The notes under the pieces were generated by a model. That model worked only from the letters and a program-made list of their open reading frames with translations, searched no databases and was not told where the DNA came from. DNA of 64,000 bases from Bufo bufo (lineage: Eukaryota > Chordata > Amphibia > Anura > Bufonidae), in contig NC_053393.1 in assembly GCF_905171765.1 (NCBI RefSeq), positions 70,711,371 through 70,775,370 on the forward strand, written 5' to 3'. The translations under genes were made by a program, and so were the position numbers. Shown here one piece after another: positions 1-10,460 of this stretch (positions within the stretch are counted from its first letter, which is position 1; each line of letters begins with the position of its first letter).

Positions 1-174
1 AGTAGAGCTAAGTGTGCTGGTGCAGCTGTCATGTGTATTAGATGTAGTAGAGCTGAGTGTACTGGGACAGCTGTCATATAGAGATATAGCAGTGCTGGGT
101 GTGTTGGGGCAGCTGTCATGTGTATAGATGTAGCAGGCTGGGTGTGTTTGGGCAGCTGTCATGTGTATAGATGT
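1..174. repeat. Tandem repeat, ~44-bp unit, about 4 copies
   Basis: Four imperfect head-to-tail copies start at about 1, 46, 88 and 132. Each carries a GGGCAGCTGTCATGTGTAT-like core followed by AGATGTAG. The array runs off the left edge of the window, so the true copy number is unknown. There is no coding potential. Confidence 0.8.
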
Positions 175-204
175 ACACTTAGCCAGCTATAACAGTAGAA
201 GTCG

Positions 205-410
205 TTGGCAAGGCAGCCCTTATGGCTGTGTGGTTAAGTGCTTTGCCTCTGATACAGAAGGTCGTGGGTTCGAATCCCAGCAGAAACTTTTCTGAAATAC
301 AAGCACTGACTCCATATATGGACATACAGGGCGGGACACAGGAAGAGGCTGCATCGCATCGCGGACATGGAGGTAAGTAGAAGTGTTTATTTTTATTTTT
401 TTAATACCCG
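205..410 (+). mobile_element. tRNA-derived SINE-like element
   Basis: Positions 205-285 look like a tRNA head. An A-box-like TGGCTGTGTGG at about 223 is followed by a perfect B box GGTTCGAATCC at about 267. The T arm folds as TGGG-TTCGAAT-CCCA. The tRNA body is degenerate: I cannot build a clean acceptor stem. An unrelated body of about 110 bp and a T/A-rich tail (about 388-405) follow, the usual build of a tRNA-derived SINE. It abuts the minisatellite directly. It could instead be a decayed tRNA pseudogene, but the attached body and tail favour a SINE. Confidence 0.6.
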
Positions 411-420
411 ACTGTTACTG

Positions 421-1200
421 CCATGGGGGGAGCGGGAGGCACTTGATACTGGCACATGGGGGAGGGGGGTTGGCACTTGATACTGGTACATGGGGGGAAG
501 GGGGGTTGGCACCTGATACTGGCACATGGGGGGGAGAGGCACCTGATACTGGCACATGGGGGGGAGAGGGGTTGGCACCTGATACTGGCACATGGGGGGA
601 GAGAGGCACTTGATACTGGCACTTTTTTTTTGGGGGGGGGGAGGGAGATGGCACTATGATACTCGGACATGGGGGGGGAAGGAGAGGTGCACTTGATACT
701 GGCACGTGGGAGGGGGGGTTTGGCACTTGATACTGGCACATGGGTGGGGGGGAGAGAGGCACTTGATACTGGCACGTGGGAGGGGGGTTTGGCACTTGAT
801 ACTGGCACGTGGAGGGGGGGTTTGGCACTATGATACTGGCACATGGGGGGGAGGAGAGATGCACTTGATACTGGCACGTGGGGGGGGGTTTGGCACTTGA
901 TACTGGCACATGGGTGGGTTTGGCACTATGATACTGGCACATGGGGGGAGATGGCACTATGATACTGCCACTTTTTTGGGGGGGAGATGGCACTATGATA
1001 CTGGGATATGGGGGAGGGGAAGAGAGGGGCACTTGATACTGGCACATGGAGGGGTTTGGCACTATGATACTGGCACATGGCGGGTGGGAAGGAGAGAGGC
1101 ACTTGATACTGGCACATTGGGGGGGGGGAGATGGCACTATGATACTGGGACATGTGGGGGGGAGGAGAGAGGCACTTGATACTGGCACATGATGGGGGGG
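421..1200. repeat. G-rich minisatellite, ~30-bp unit
   Basis: About two dozen variable copies contain GGCACTTGATACTGGCAC or GGCACTATGATACTGGCAC, each followed by ATGGGGGG and GAGAG spacers. Unit length drifts between about 24 and 40 bp, mostly through changes in G-run length. Long open frames cross it on both strands only because the unit lacks stops; they are not genes. The G runs could form quadruplexes. Confidence 0.9.
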
Positions 1201-1560
1201 GGCATCTATGGGGACACTTACTGGCACATTATTGCGGGGCATTATGGGTGACACTAGGCCGGCAGCCTATCAGAGGCCGGACACTGAGGGGCATCTACTG
1301 GGGCACTATATATGGGGCATTTTATACTGGTACATTATGGGGGGCACTAGCAGGAAGGGGGGAGAGGAGCACTATGGGGGAATTTACTGGGGGCACTATA
1401 TAGGGGTATTTTATACTGGGACATTATAGGGGCACTATAGGGACATTAGCTCAACTGGGGGCATTACAAGGGGGTATATTTGCACTGTCACATTATAAGG
1501 AGAATTATTTCTACTGGGGGGGCATTATGGTGGGCTTTATTACTCCCCCATGGTATGAGC
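1201..1560. repeat. Degenerate GGGGCATTAT-type tandem array
   Basis: Loose repeats of GGGGCACTATA and GGGGCATTTTATACTGG succeed the minisatellite. The same degenerate theme recurs at about 3860-4030 and 30,900-31,620, so it looks like filler carried inside a repeat family. No coding signal. Confidence 0.6.
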
Positions 1561-1913
1561 CCCCTAGTAGCAGCACCAGCCTCTCTGCTATCCCTCTGCC
1601 CCTTCTCCAAATCCTTATTATGAAATCTTTCTCATTAGGATAAAGCACAACATCAGCTCCGCTGAGCCCCCGGCCAAAGTGTTGAAGTGGTGTCTGAGAC
1701 CCCCAAGGGTCAAGCCAAGTAATTGTAAGTTTTCATATGAAATATGTTTATGTTATACACATATAGCATACACTGTGCCCCACAATATACAGTATACTGC
1801 TACACTGTGCCAAAGGAGTGGGGTTTACACAGGAGGAGGGAGGTGCGAAGCGCGCTCGGGGGGCCCTTACAAATATTTGCTGTGGGGCCCAGTCACTTCT
1901 AGTTACGCCCCTG
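1561..1913. mobile_element. Probable hAT-type MITE, right end only
   Basis: The stretch ends in CTAGTTACGCCCCTG (to 1913), the reverse complement of a CAGGGGCGTAACTAG terminus typical of hAT MITEs. It is preceded by a GGGGGCCC/GGGGCCCAG segment often found inside these ends. I cannot find the matching left end, so its extent is uncertain and the first half may be unrelated. Confidence 0.4.
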
Positions 1914-1995
1914 CTCTAATGCCACCAGATGTAAGGCAGCTATCCTATAAGTCAATGTTCGACCCTTTAAACAGGCCTTGAGACATGACTCGGAT

Positions 1996-2083
1996 ATTAA
2001 ATAAGCCAGCACTTCATCTGCAGACCGCAAATTGCGGTCCCCAATGCACGGAACACATGCACAACGTTCGTGTGCAAGAGGCC
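1996..2083. mobile_element. PIF/Harbinger-like MITE, right half
   Basis: The segment holds the CCGCAAA..TTGCGGTCC hairpin and ends CGTTCGTGTGCAAGAGGCC followed by TAA. That is the right terminus shared with the complete MITEs at 5833, 6661 and 11160. The left terminus is missing. Confidence 0.55.
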
Positions 2084-2086
2084 TAA

Positions 2087-2440
2087 TCTAGAAATTTTTA
2101 AATACATAAAGGGAATCAACAAGGTAAAAGAGGAAAGAATATTTAAAAGAAGAAAAACTGCTACAAGAGGACATAGTTTTAAATTAGAGGGGCAAAGGTT
2201 TAAAAGTAATATCAGGAAGTATTACTTTACTGAGAGAGTAGTGGATGCATGGAATAGCCTTCCTGCAGAAGTGGTAGCTGCAAATACAGTGAAGGAGTTT
2301 AAGCATGCATGGGATAGGCATAAGGCCATCCTTCATATAAGATAAAGCCAGGGGCTATCCATAGTATTTAGTATATTGGGCAGACTAGATGGGCCAAATG
2401 GTTCTTATCTGCCGACACATTCTATGTTTCTATGTTTCTA
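2087..2440 (+). pseudogene. CR1-like non-LTR retrotransposon, 3' tail
   Basis: A 5'-truncated copy. The open frame to 2345 encodes the last ~85 residues of a CR1-type reverse-transcriptase ORF, including FTERVVDAWNSLPAEVV, and ends at a TAA/TGA-rich 3' UTR. The 3' end is the CR1-style microsatellite (TCTATGTT)n at 2419-2440. It is nearly identical to the longer copy at 55,544-56,368, so both probably come from a recently active family. It adjoins a Harbinger-like MITE end on its left. Confidence 0.85.
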
Positions 2441-2719
2441 ATCCTGCATATTTCACAATTTAAAGGAGGTTTCCAAGTATTGCAAGGAATTGGGAAAGTG
2501 GGAAATTAAATAAAATATTAAAAGACTCATTAGTTTCTTTATGATTCCCCAACAGTGCCGCTCCGGTGCTCCTTGTTGGCCTTTGCTTACTTGGCTGCAG
2601 CAATGGCGCGCCCGTATACTCATATGACCACAGCAGCTGGCTTCAGCGCTCTCGTGCAATGAACCACTGAGGCCAGTATGAAGAGGTCAAATGGGTATAG
2701 GAGCACATCATTACTGTAC
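2441..2719. other. Unassigned intergenic sequence
   Basis: I see no gene, TIR pair or tandem repeat here. Short open frames show no recognisable motif. Confidence 0.5.
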
Positions 2720-2723
2720 TTAA

Positions 2724-3855
2724 AGGGAACCTGTCACCTCCCAAAACCATCCCAAGCTGCCAACAGTACCTGCGTGCCACAAAAGTACTGAAAACTTTGT
2801 TTTATCCCCTGCTGGCGCGCTTCTCCACACATGCTTGTAGTCAAGGGGGCAGCGACCTCCTTGCTTCAAGTCACGGTAACCACGCCCCCTTCCCTGCCCC
2901 TTCGCTGTGACTGACAGCGCTTATGCAGAGAGTTCAGCTGCCTTTGCCGAACTGCCGGCTGTCAGTCACAGCGAAGGGGCAGGGAAGGGGGCGTGGTTAC
3001 CGTGACCTGAAGCATGGAGGCCGCTGCCCCCTTGACTACAAGCATGTGTGGAGAAGCGCGCCGGCAGGGGATAAAACATCTTCAGTACTTTTGATGCATC
3101 TGCATTCAGGAAGAAAGGCATCATCAGAAACACACTGCTGGCGGCTTGGCAGGGGCGTCATTAGGTCAAAACATTCGGGGCTTGAGCCCCGGATGTTTTG
3201 TCCAATGCCCCGAATGTTATGCTGGCCGCCTGGCCCCTCCCCCCTTGTACTTGTTCCGCTACTTGCGTGCTGCGCTGGCATGAGTTCAGTCACTTCGGTG
3301 CGCAATCTCGTCCTGCAGCGCGTGATCCCACGAGACCCGCCCCTGTAGGTCACTGGTCTCGCGGGATCACGTGCCGCAGGACGGGATTGCGCACCGAAGT
3401 GACTGAAGTTGAACTCATGCCCATGCAGCCAGCGGAACAAGTACAAGGGGGATAAGGGGATGATCGCCAGGGGAAGGGAGCACCTTCACAGTAGTTATTA
3501 ACCCCTTTCAGCAGTCCCCCATTCACTGCTGAAGGGGGGACTGCTGTAAGGGGTTAAAGTACAAGGGGGGTGAGGGGATAATCTGTAGGGTTGCCCAGAC
3601 GGCTAGGCCCTTTACAGTAGTTATTAACCCCTTTCAGCAGTCCCCCATTCACTGAAGGGGGGGCTGCTGAAAGGGGTTAACTACTGTGAAGGGGGGACTG
3701 CTGAAAGAGGTTAATAACTACTGTGATGGGGGCGTGTCCTCATTTGGTGGCATGGCTTCTTGGGGCGTGATACAGTGGGCTTGTTCCCCGGATGTTTTCA
3801 GACCCTAGCAATGCCCCTGCGGCTTGGGATGGTTTTGGGAAGTGACAGGTTCCCT
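2724..3855. mobile_element. TTAA-flanked foldback MITE with nested hAT MITE
   Basis: Long inverted termini start AGGGAACCTGTCACCTCCC (2724) and end with its complement (3855). Each end is flanked by TTAA (2720-2723 and 3856-3859), pointing to a piggyBac- or Kolobok-type transposase. The left half is a second inverted repeat: 2790-2925 pairs with 2945-3080. The right half is interrupted at 3150-3819 by a hAT MITE. A further copy of this terminus ends at 4489. Confidence 0.8.
3150..3819. mobile_element. Non-autonomous hAT element (MITE)
   Basis: It begins CAGGGGCGTCATTAGGTC and ends with the related CTAGCAATGCCCCTG. A perfect 8-bp TSD, CGGCTTGG, lies at 3142-3149 and 3820-3827; 8-bp duplications are diagnostic of hAT. 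Inside are GGTCAAAACATTCGGGG inverted motifs and palindromic copies of TAACCCCTTTCAGCAGTCCC around 3500-3720. It has no transposase. The element at 30,392-31,977 shares both ends and is a longer member of the family. Confidence 0.9.
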
Positions 3856-3859
3856 TTAA

Positions 3860-4139
3860 GCTGGGGGCTACTATGGGAGACATTACTAATTCTTGAAACC
3901 ACTATGGGAGATATTACTTAAGCTGGAGGCCAGTATGGAAGAGATTATTACTGCTGGGGCCACTATGGGGGACATTATTACAAATGAGGGCCAATATGGG
4001 GGGCATTATATCTACTAAGGGCACTGCAGGGGTTGGGATCTTTATTTAAAAAACGGCCATGAAAAACGGATGCAAAACAGCTATTAAAGACAGAAAATTG
4101 ATACACAAATGGTTGAAAAATGGCTATGTAGCTGTGTCA
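3860..4139. repeat. Degenerate GGGGGCCACTATGGGGGACATTATT array
   Basis: Loose ~35-bp units of CACTATGGGAGACATTA and variants run from about 3868 to 4030, then A-rich unassigned sequence follows. No gene is visible. Confidence 0.5.
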
Positions 4140-4489
4140 GCATAGTGTTCCTTCCCTGTGCTGGCATCAGCCTAAGGGAACGAACTGCACATGCGTTAGC
4201 TGACGCATCGCGAGATTACGGCGCTCTAGCTTTGTGACATTGGGGAGCAATGAGGAGATTCTGAGGATGCGAGGAGGTGCTGGGCTCCTTCACGCTGGAC
4301 TCATCTCAGGGACAGGACACATCTCAGGGACAGGACACATCTCAGATTAATTTTCATATCTATCAAATCGTTTTTTGACACAATAAAAGCACACAGAGCT
4401 ATGGGGACTGGGTATTGCGGATGTGCTAGCGGAGATCTAGCAGCCCATGTCCTCAGCTCTATACACAAAATCCAGATGACAGGTTCCCT
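4140..4489. mobile_element. TTAA MITE, right portion
   Basis: It ends GATGACAGGTTCCCT followed by TTAA at 4490-4493, the same outer terminus as the 2724-3855 element. A short GGGACAGGACACATCTCA duplication lies at about 4308-4345. No left terminus was found. Confidence 0.5.
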
Positions 4490-4615
4490 TTAAGTGTGTC
4501 TGTGCCGCAAATTATAGAACATGTCCTATTCTCGTCCATTTTGAAGACAAGAATAGGCTTTTTTACAATGGACACAATTAAAACAATAAAGCCTGGACCT
4601 GGAGCAGTTTTCTTT

Positions 4616-4853
4616 GGCTACATGCACACGAACGCTGTTTGTTTCCATGTCCGTTCCTTTTTTTTGCGGATAGGATGCGGACCCAATCATTTTAGTGGGT
4701 CCGCAAAAAATGTGGACAAAACATCCGTGTTCTGTCTGCATCAGTATGTCCGTTCCGTAGCCCAGCAAAAAAATAGAACATGTCCGCAAAAAAAACGGAT
4801 GGCATACGGCAATTTGCAGACTGCAAAACACATACGGTCGTGTGCATGTAGCC
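4616..4853. mobile_element. PIF/Harbinger-like MITE
   Basis: The termini GGCTACATGCACACGAACG and CGTGTGCATGTAGCC are inverted repeats, and TAA follows on the right (4854-4856). The interior is built of TTTGCGG/CCGCAAA inverted motifs and a GTGGGTCCGC segment. It is non-coding. Confidence 0.8.
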
Positions 4854-4856
4854 TAA

Positions 4857-5345
4857 GGGTACTTTCACACTTGCGGCAGAGAATTCCGGCAGGCAGTTCT
4901 GTCACTGGACGCAAACGGATGCATTTGTGAGACGGATCCGGATCCGTCTCACAAAGGCATTGCAATATCGGATCCGTCTTTTTGGTTGTCTTCCGGAAAA
5001 ACGGATCTGGTATTTATTTTTATTTTTTTTAAAGCTCTGCGCAGACCGCAAAACCGGATCCGTTTTGCTGGAACACTTGGGGCCGGATCCGGCATTAATG
5101 CATTTCAATGGAAAAAAATGCAGAATCCGGCAAGTGTTCAGGATTTTTGGCCGGAGAGAGAACTGCAGCATGCTGCGGTATTTTCTCCGGCCAAAAAATG
5201 TAAGAGAAACTAAACTGATGCATCGTGAACGGATTGCTCTCCATTCAGAATGCATTAGGATAAAACTGATCAGTTCTTTTCCAGTATTGAGCTCCTGTGA
5301 CAGAACTCAATACCGGAAAACAAAAACACTAGTGTGAAAGTACAC
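4857..5345. mobile_element. Harbinger-like MITE, GTACTTTCACAC family
   Basis: It opens GGGTACTTTCACACTTGCGG right after a TAA and closes CACTAGTGTGAAAGTAC. The interior is rich in CGGATCCG palindromes. It sits exactly between two MITEs of the GCACACG family, so it may have landed at their junction. The same family recurs at 20,511-20,986 and 56,998-57,668, where TTA duplications are clean. Confidence 0.75.
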
Positions 5346-5461
5346 TACATGCACACAAACGTTGTTTGTTTCCGTGTCAGTTCAGTTTTTTTTGCGGATA
5401 GGATGCAGACGCATTCATTTCAGTGGGTCCGCAAAACACATACGGTGGTGTGCATGTAGCC
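5346..5461. mobile_element. Short PIF/Harbinger-like MITE
   Basis: Inverted ends ACTACATGCACACAAACG and GTGTGCATGTAGCC, with TAA on the right. It is a 116-bp internally deleted relative of the element at 4616-4853. Confidence 0.7.
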
Positions 5462-5464
5462 TAA

Positions 5465-5773
5465 ATGGCACAGTAGATTTGTTAGCAGTTTAAAAGGCGG
5501 ATTCTGACAAAGTCCGGATCTCAGCAGATCAGTCAGTGATGTGTAACTGCAGCGTCTGCGAATGAACCAGCTTGGAGTAAGAAAGAGGGACGCTCCTTCA
5601 CCTAATGGCCGACTGCCTTGGCTACAATCCGGCTTACTGGGAACATCTAACAGCGCCACAACGACTGATCTGGTGAGATCTGGACTTTGCCAGAATTGTC
5701 CTTCTCCACATCTGTATTTTGTGGATCCGTGACTTGCAGACCGCAAAACAGATACAGTTGCGTGAACGTAGCC
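5465..5773. other. Unassigned sequence ending in a MITE terminus
   Basis: No gene is visible. The last ~50 bp contain GCAGACCGCAAAACAGATAC and end CGTGAACGTAGCC-TTA, a worn right end of the Harbinger-like MITE family. Confidence 0.45.
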
Positions 5774-5832
5774 TTAGGGTACGGCTTTATGACGGTCGTG
5801 CAACAGCTGTCACGGCCAGGACCCCAGAGTAA

Positions 5833-6257
5833 GGCCTCATGCACACGACTGTATTTTTTTGCGGTCCGCAAAAAGCTGTTCCGTGATCCGTTTCTGTTTT
5901 TGTTTCCGTGTGTCTTCCTTGATTTTTGGAGGATCACCAGACATGAAAAGTGACGTCAAGTTTGCCTTGCAAATGATAGGAAAAAAACGGACGCGGACGC
6001 GCAATACAATCTTGTGTGCCTCCGTGTTTTTTCACGGACCCATTGACTTGAATGGGTCCGCGAACCGTTGTCCGTGAAAAAAATAGGACAGGTCATATTT
6101 TTTTTGACGGACTGGAAACATGGATCACGGACGCGGATGACAAACGGTGCATTACCCGAGTTTTCAACGGACCCATTGAAAGTCAATGGGTCCGCAGAAA
6201 ATCACGGAAAACGGAACAACGGACACGGAACACAACAACGGTCGTGTGCATGAGGCC
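5833..6257. mobile_element. PIF/Harbinger-like MITE, 425 bp
   Basis: The termini GGCCTCATGCACACGAC and GTCGTGTGCATGAGGCC are perfect inverted repeats over about 17 bp, flanked by TAA at 5830-5832 and 6258-6260. The 3-bp TWA duplication and GGC end are characteristic of PIF/Harbinger. The interior repeats GGACCCATTGA/TCAATGGGTCC hairpins. It is non-coding. Confidence 0.9.
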
Positions 6258-6260
6258 TAA

Positions 6261-6480
6261 CAGTGATCCCATAGAAATGAGTGGGATCGCAGCACTATCT
6301 AACACTGCTGGATTTTTTGTGACTCGCGATCAATTCCATATATTTCTATGGGGTCACTGCTACTCTGCGATCCTGGCCGCGACAGGTGTCCCGCGACCAG
6401 TGTCACTGTGAAGCCGAACACTAATGGTTCTTTTAGTATTTTATCACAGTTCCTCTTTGGCTCATGTTTTTGCAGAAACC
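6261..6480. other. Unassigned, partly palindromic sequence
   Basis: It contains short inverted segments around GTGATCCCATAGAAATGAGTG and TTCTATGGGGTCAC, so it is probably the remnant of another foldback MITE. There are no clean termini and no gene. Confidence 0.35.
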
Positions 6481-6657
6481 TCTTTAAAGGCGCTGTCCCA
6501 CAAAAAATATTCTACATTTTTCAAACCAGCACCTGGATCTGAATACTTTTGTAATTGTATGTAATTAAACATTTAGTATAGCCACTGAGTTATTCAATTA
6601 AATCTGTCTGTATAGCGCCACCTGCTGTTTGCTCTTCTTCTAATTTCTCTGTCCTGC
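6481..6657 (+). repeat. Dispersed repeat X, copy 1 (truncated)
   Basis: It shares GAGTTATTCA, CTGTATAGCGCCACCTGCTG and AACATTTAGTATAGCC with loci at 14,270, 14,851 and 37,541, and its first ~75 bp with 35,356. It is cut on the right by the MITE at 6661. I do not recognise the class. Confidence 0.65.
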
Positions 6658-6660
6658 TTA

Positions 6661-6975
6661 GGCCTCTTGCACACGACCGTATGTATTTTGCGGTCCGCAA
6701 AAAATACGGATGACGTCAGTGTGCATTCCGTATTTTGCGGAACAGAACAGCTGGCCCCTAATAGAACAGCACTATCCTTGTCCGTTATGCGGCAATAATA
6801 GGACAAGTTCTATCTTTTAGCAGAACGGATATACAGAAAAACGGAAAGTACATGAAGTACCTTCCGTTTTTTTTGCGAAACGATTGAAATGAATGGTTCA
6901 GCATATGGACCGCAAACGGAAACCGCAAAAAACGGAACGGAAACGGAAATAAAATACGTTCGTGTGCATGAGGCC
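6661..6975. mobile_element. PIF/Harbinger-like MITE, 315 bp
   Basis: Ends GGCCTCTTGCACACGACCG and CGTTCGTGTGCATGAGGCC are flanked by TTA (6658-6660 and 6976-6978). The left half carries the TGCGGTCCGCA palindrome seen in most family members. Confidence 0.9.
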
Positions 6976-7000
6976 TTACTGAGACGGAAAAACATGCTTA

Positions 7001-7200
7001 GGCTTCATGCACACGACCTTTGTTTTGGTCGGCATCCGAGCCGCAGTTTTGGCGGCTCGGATGTGGACCCATGTACTTCAATGGGGCCGCAAAAGATGCG
7101 GACAGCACTCCGTGTGCTGTCCGCATCCGTTGCTCCGTTCCGTGGTCCGCATAAAATATAACCTGTCCTATTCTTGTCCGCGCTTTGCGGACAAGAATTG
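7001..7200. mobile_element. PIF/Harbinger-like MITE, left part
   Basis: A TTA-flanked left end, GGCTTCATGCACACGACC, is followed by CCGAGCCGC/GCGGCTCGG and GCGGACAGCAC hairpins. No right terminus is present, so the copy is truncated near 7200. Confidence 0.65.
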
Positions 7201-7599
7201 GCAGTTATATTAAAGGCTGTCCGTGACGTACTGAACCAATAAATACAACTGCACCATGTGATTTACATACTAAAAAGGCACACTAGTCTATACACTAACC
7301 ATAGGCATGGAAATGGAAGGGCATCCTTGCTCTGTTCCCTCCTATTCACACATGTCAGATTTGTTGCAGAAATTGATGCGACTGTCCACTCCCTGAATAC
7401 TGATGGAAATATCTATAGGGTCCTCAGTCCAACCACAGATCATATAGAAGGGGTTCAAAAAATGAATCCGACTTTAACTTCTCATGAAAGGTACATTTCT
7501 TAAGTGACTGTGCATGGGTGAATAAGCCATTTGCTGGGATTGGATTTCGGTGGAGTGCTGAAAATTCTTTACTTTTGAATATCTTTGTACCCTGGATCT
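7201..7599. other. Unassigned intergenic sequence
   Basis: No gene, tandem repeat or terminal inverted repeat is recognisable here. Confidence 0.5.
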
Positions 7600-8012
7600 T
7601 ATAGGGGTTTTCCCATCACATACAATGGGGTCATATTGCTAGGATATGCCCCCATTGTCTGATAGGTGTGGGTCCCACCTGTGGGACCTGCACCTACACT
7701 GAGAACGAAGACCCGAAAGTGGTGAAGGGCTCACTGCGCATGTGCAGCCACCCTTCATTCATTTTATGGGGCCGCCGAAAATAGCCGAGCACTGGCTCGG
7801 CTATTTCCTTTGGCCCCATAGAAATGAATGGGAGCGGAGGCTGCGTAAGCACGGTGCGCTCCAATTCACTATTACAGGGAGAGCTCTTGGTGGTGGCCAG
7901 ACCCCGGAGTCCTCCGGCCAACACCTTCCCCGCTCAGTTCTCGGTGTAGGTGCAGGCCCCAGAGGTGGGACCCTAGCGATATGCCCCCATTGTCTGAGAT
8001 GGGAATAGCCCT
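7600..8012. mobile_element. Foldback MITE family Y, copy 1
   Basis: The arms contain GATATGCCCCCATTGTCTGA and its complement, with GGGGCCGCCGAAAATAGCC in the middle. The right end GGGAATAGCCCTTAA retains part of a TTAA; the left end is mutated. A second copy lies at 51,951-52,373 and a fragment at 35,872-35,950. Confidence 0.75.
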
Positions 8013-8016
8013 TAAA

Positions 8017-8297
8017 GGCCACCTGCACATATTGACAATTACACGCGGATTCCAGTGCAGAAAAACCACAGTGTAATACGGTACCAGCAAACTATGAGAT
8101 TCCACAAATCTCACATACGGTTTGATTTTTTGTTGTTGAGGATCGTGTTTGTTTTCTGCGGATTTCATTCTTTTCAATGCAAGAGATCTGCTGCAAATCT
8201 GCATCAAATATGGAAAACACACAAAAACACACAGAAAAATGCATGGAAATTTGTGCAGAATGTCTGAAACACGGCTTACACCCATGTGCCGGTAGCC
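8017..8297. mobile_element. Harbinger-like MITE, diverged
   Basis: The ends GGCCACCTGCACATA and TATG..GTGCCGGTAGCC form a 15-bp inverted repeat with three mismatches; TAA lies on the right. The interior has TTTTCAATGC, GCGGATTTCATTC and similar hairpin-rich sequence. It is non-coding. Confidence 0.6.
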
Positions 8298-9130
8298 TAA
8301 TTATGCGTTCACATCTCCGTCAGAGATGATCCGGCATAAATGCTGGCTGTCAGTCAGATGGACACGCGGCCGAAGCACTGCCAGACCTCATCGCAGTCAA
8401 TGGGGACCTGGTGGTGAACTAATGAATCCGGCAATGTGGGATCCGGTGGATTCCCGCAGGCTGTTCTCTGCCGGAAACTTTCACTGAAGATGTGAACATG
8501 CTGCTTTTTTCTATTGGATAGAAGTAATTTCTCTAGATTCCACTAGGTGTCAGTGTAGCGTTGTTTTACAGTGTATTTAGATGCTATTATTGCTGTATTT
8601 GTCCTTGTACTGTTTTCTTTCTCTTTCTTGCATGATTTCCCCATACCGTACATTAAATTACTGCTGCAACAGAGGTGCTGTAAAATTCGCAATTCTCCTT
8701 ACACTATGTAGGCACATGAATGAGCACTCCAATTTACAACTCAGAACAATTCTCTAATGGTGAAGACATGCAGAAAAGAATAAGCACAAAGGTCCTGATT
8801 TATCAAGATCCACGTGTGCTACACCAATCTTCAGAGGGCTGCCAAAGCATTTATTTTATGATGAGGAGCAGGCCTCGTCATAAATGACGTCTCCTCCAGC
8901 AGTCTGTGCTCCAGACTGAAATCTACTCCAGCTCAAAGCTGCCATAGATTTCAGTCATTACTTAGATAGTGCCAACCCGCCCAAACCCCACCCTCGCCAT
9001 GGCCCCTTTTCAGAAACTGGTGAGGGCGGCGTAGATATGCCAGTTGCTACTAAATGGGATTTTGCAACGTTTAAAATGGTACATTTCCCTAAAAGTTCAC
9101 AGCAATTTGAGATCTGAGTGGAAACATTTA
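8298..9130. other. Unassigned sequence with MITE fragments
   Basis: 8303-8500 begins GCGTTCACATCTCC and ends GAAGATGTGAACATG, so it is likely a worn TIR element. 8790-8960 carries a TTTATCAAGAT plus CTCGTCATAAATGACG hairpin repeat. The rest is unassigned, and no gene is seen. Confidence 0.4.
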
Positions 9131-10070
9131 GGCCCCTTTCACACGTGTGAGAATTCCACGCGGGTGCAATGCGTGAGGTGAACACATTGCACCCGCACTT
9201 AATCCGGTCCCATTCATTTCTATGGGGCTGTGCACATGAGCGGTGATTTTCACGCATCACTTGTGCGTTACGTGAAAATCGCAGCAAGCTCTATATTGTG
9301 CGTTTTTCACGCAACGCAGGCCCCATAGAAATGAATGGGGCTGCGTGAAAATCGCAAGTATCCGCAAGCAAGTGCGGATGCGTTGCGATTTTCACGCATG
9401 GTTGCTAGGAGACGATCGGGATGGGGACCTGATCTTTATTATTTTCCCTTATAACATGGTTATAAGGGAAAATAATAGCATTCTTAATACAGAATGCTTA
9501 GTAAAATAGTGATGGAGGGGTTAAAAAATAAAAAAAAACTATTAATAAACTCACCTTAATCTACTTGAACGCTCAGCCTGGCATGTCTACTTTATTTTTT
9601 GATAAAAAGGACCTGTGGTGACATCACTGCGCTCATCACATGGTCCACCACCATGGCGATGGACCATGTGATGAGCGCAGTGACGTCATCAAAGGTCCTT
9701 TAGCTAGGTCCTGAAAAAAGTAGAAAGAAGAGGAGATCCGCTACGCGATCAAGTGGATGGGGTGAGTTAAATTTGTTTATTACTTTTAACCCCTCAATGG
9801 ACATTTTACTACGCATTCTGTATTAAGAATGCTATTATTTTCCCTTATAACCATGTTATAAGGGAAAATAATAAAATCTACAGAACACCGATCCCAAGCC
9901 CGAACTTCTGTGAAGAAGTTCGGGTTTGGGTACCAAACATGCCGATTTTTCTCACGTGCATGCAAAACGCATTACAATGTTTTGCACTCGCACGGAAAAA
10001 TCGCGCATTTTCCCGCAACGCACCCACATCTTGTCCGGCCCTCACACACGACGCCCGTGTGAAAGAGGCC
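9131..10070. mobile_element. Large foldback Harbinger-like MITE, 940 bp
   Basis: Ends GGCCCCTTTCACACGTGTG and CCCGTGTGAAAGAGGCC are flanked by TTA (9128-9130 and 10,071-10,073). The interior is a giant hairpin. Arm 9437-9520 (TTATTATTTTCCCTTATAAC...) pairs with 9800-9878, and the apex 9618-9690 is a near-perfect palindrome around CACCACCATGGCGATGG. No transposase is encoded. Confidence 0.9.
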
Positions 10071-10102
10071 TTATGGCCTCACATTCCAGTTTTTGCCCCT
10101 TA

Positions 10103-10460
10103 GGCCTCTTTTACACGAACGTGACGGATGCGTTAAGGGTGTACGTTCAGGGAAATTCGCATCATTTTGCAAGCAGGTTCAGTCAGTTTTGTCTGCAATT
10201 GTGTTCAGTTCAGTGTTTTCCATGGGGGTGCAATGCGTTTTGATGCTTTTTTCACGCGTGTGATAAAAAACTGAAGGTTTACAAACAACATATCTTAGCA
10301 ACCATTAGTTAAAAACGCATCGCATCCGCACTTGCTTGCGGATGCAATATGTTTTTCACTGAAGCCCCATTCACTTCTATGGGGCCAGGGCTGCTTGAAA
10401 AATGCAGAATATAGAACATGCTGCTGTTTTCACGCAACGCAGAACTGATGCGTGAAAAAA
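10103..10460. mobile_element. Harbinger-like MITE, right end lost
   Basis: The left end GGCCTCTTTTACACGAACG follows TTA. The interior has GCATCCGCACTTGCTTGCGG and TTTTCACGCAACGCAG as in the 9131-10,070 element. No matching right end was found. Confidence 0.6.

Noticed and set aside
205..285. Functional tRNA gene
   Set aside because: B box and T arm are good, but the acceptor stem and D arm do not fold cleanly and a SINE body follows.
383..1254. Long open frames on both strands (up to 279 codons) across 383-1254
   Set aside because: They arise from a stop-poor minisatellite unit; the peptides are pure repeats with no domain.
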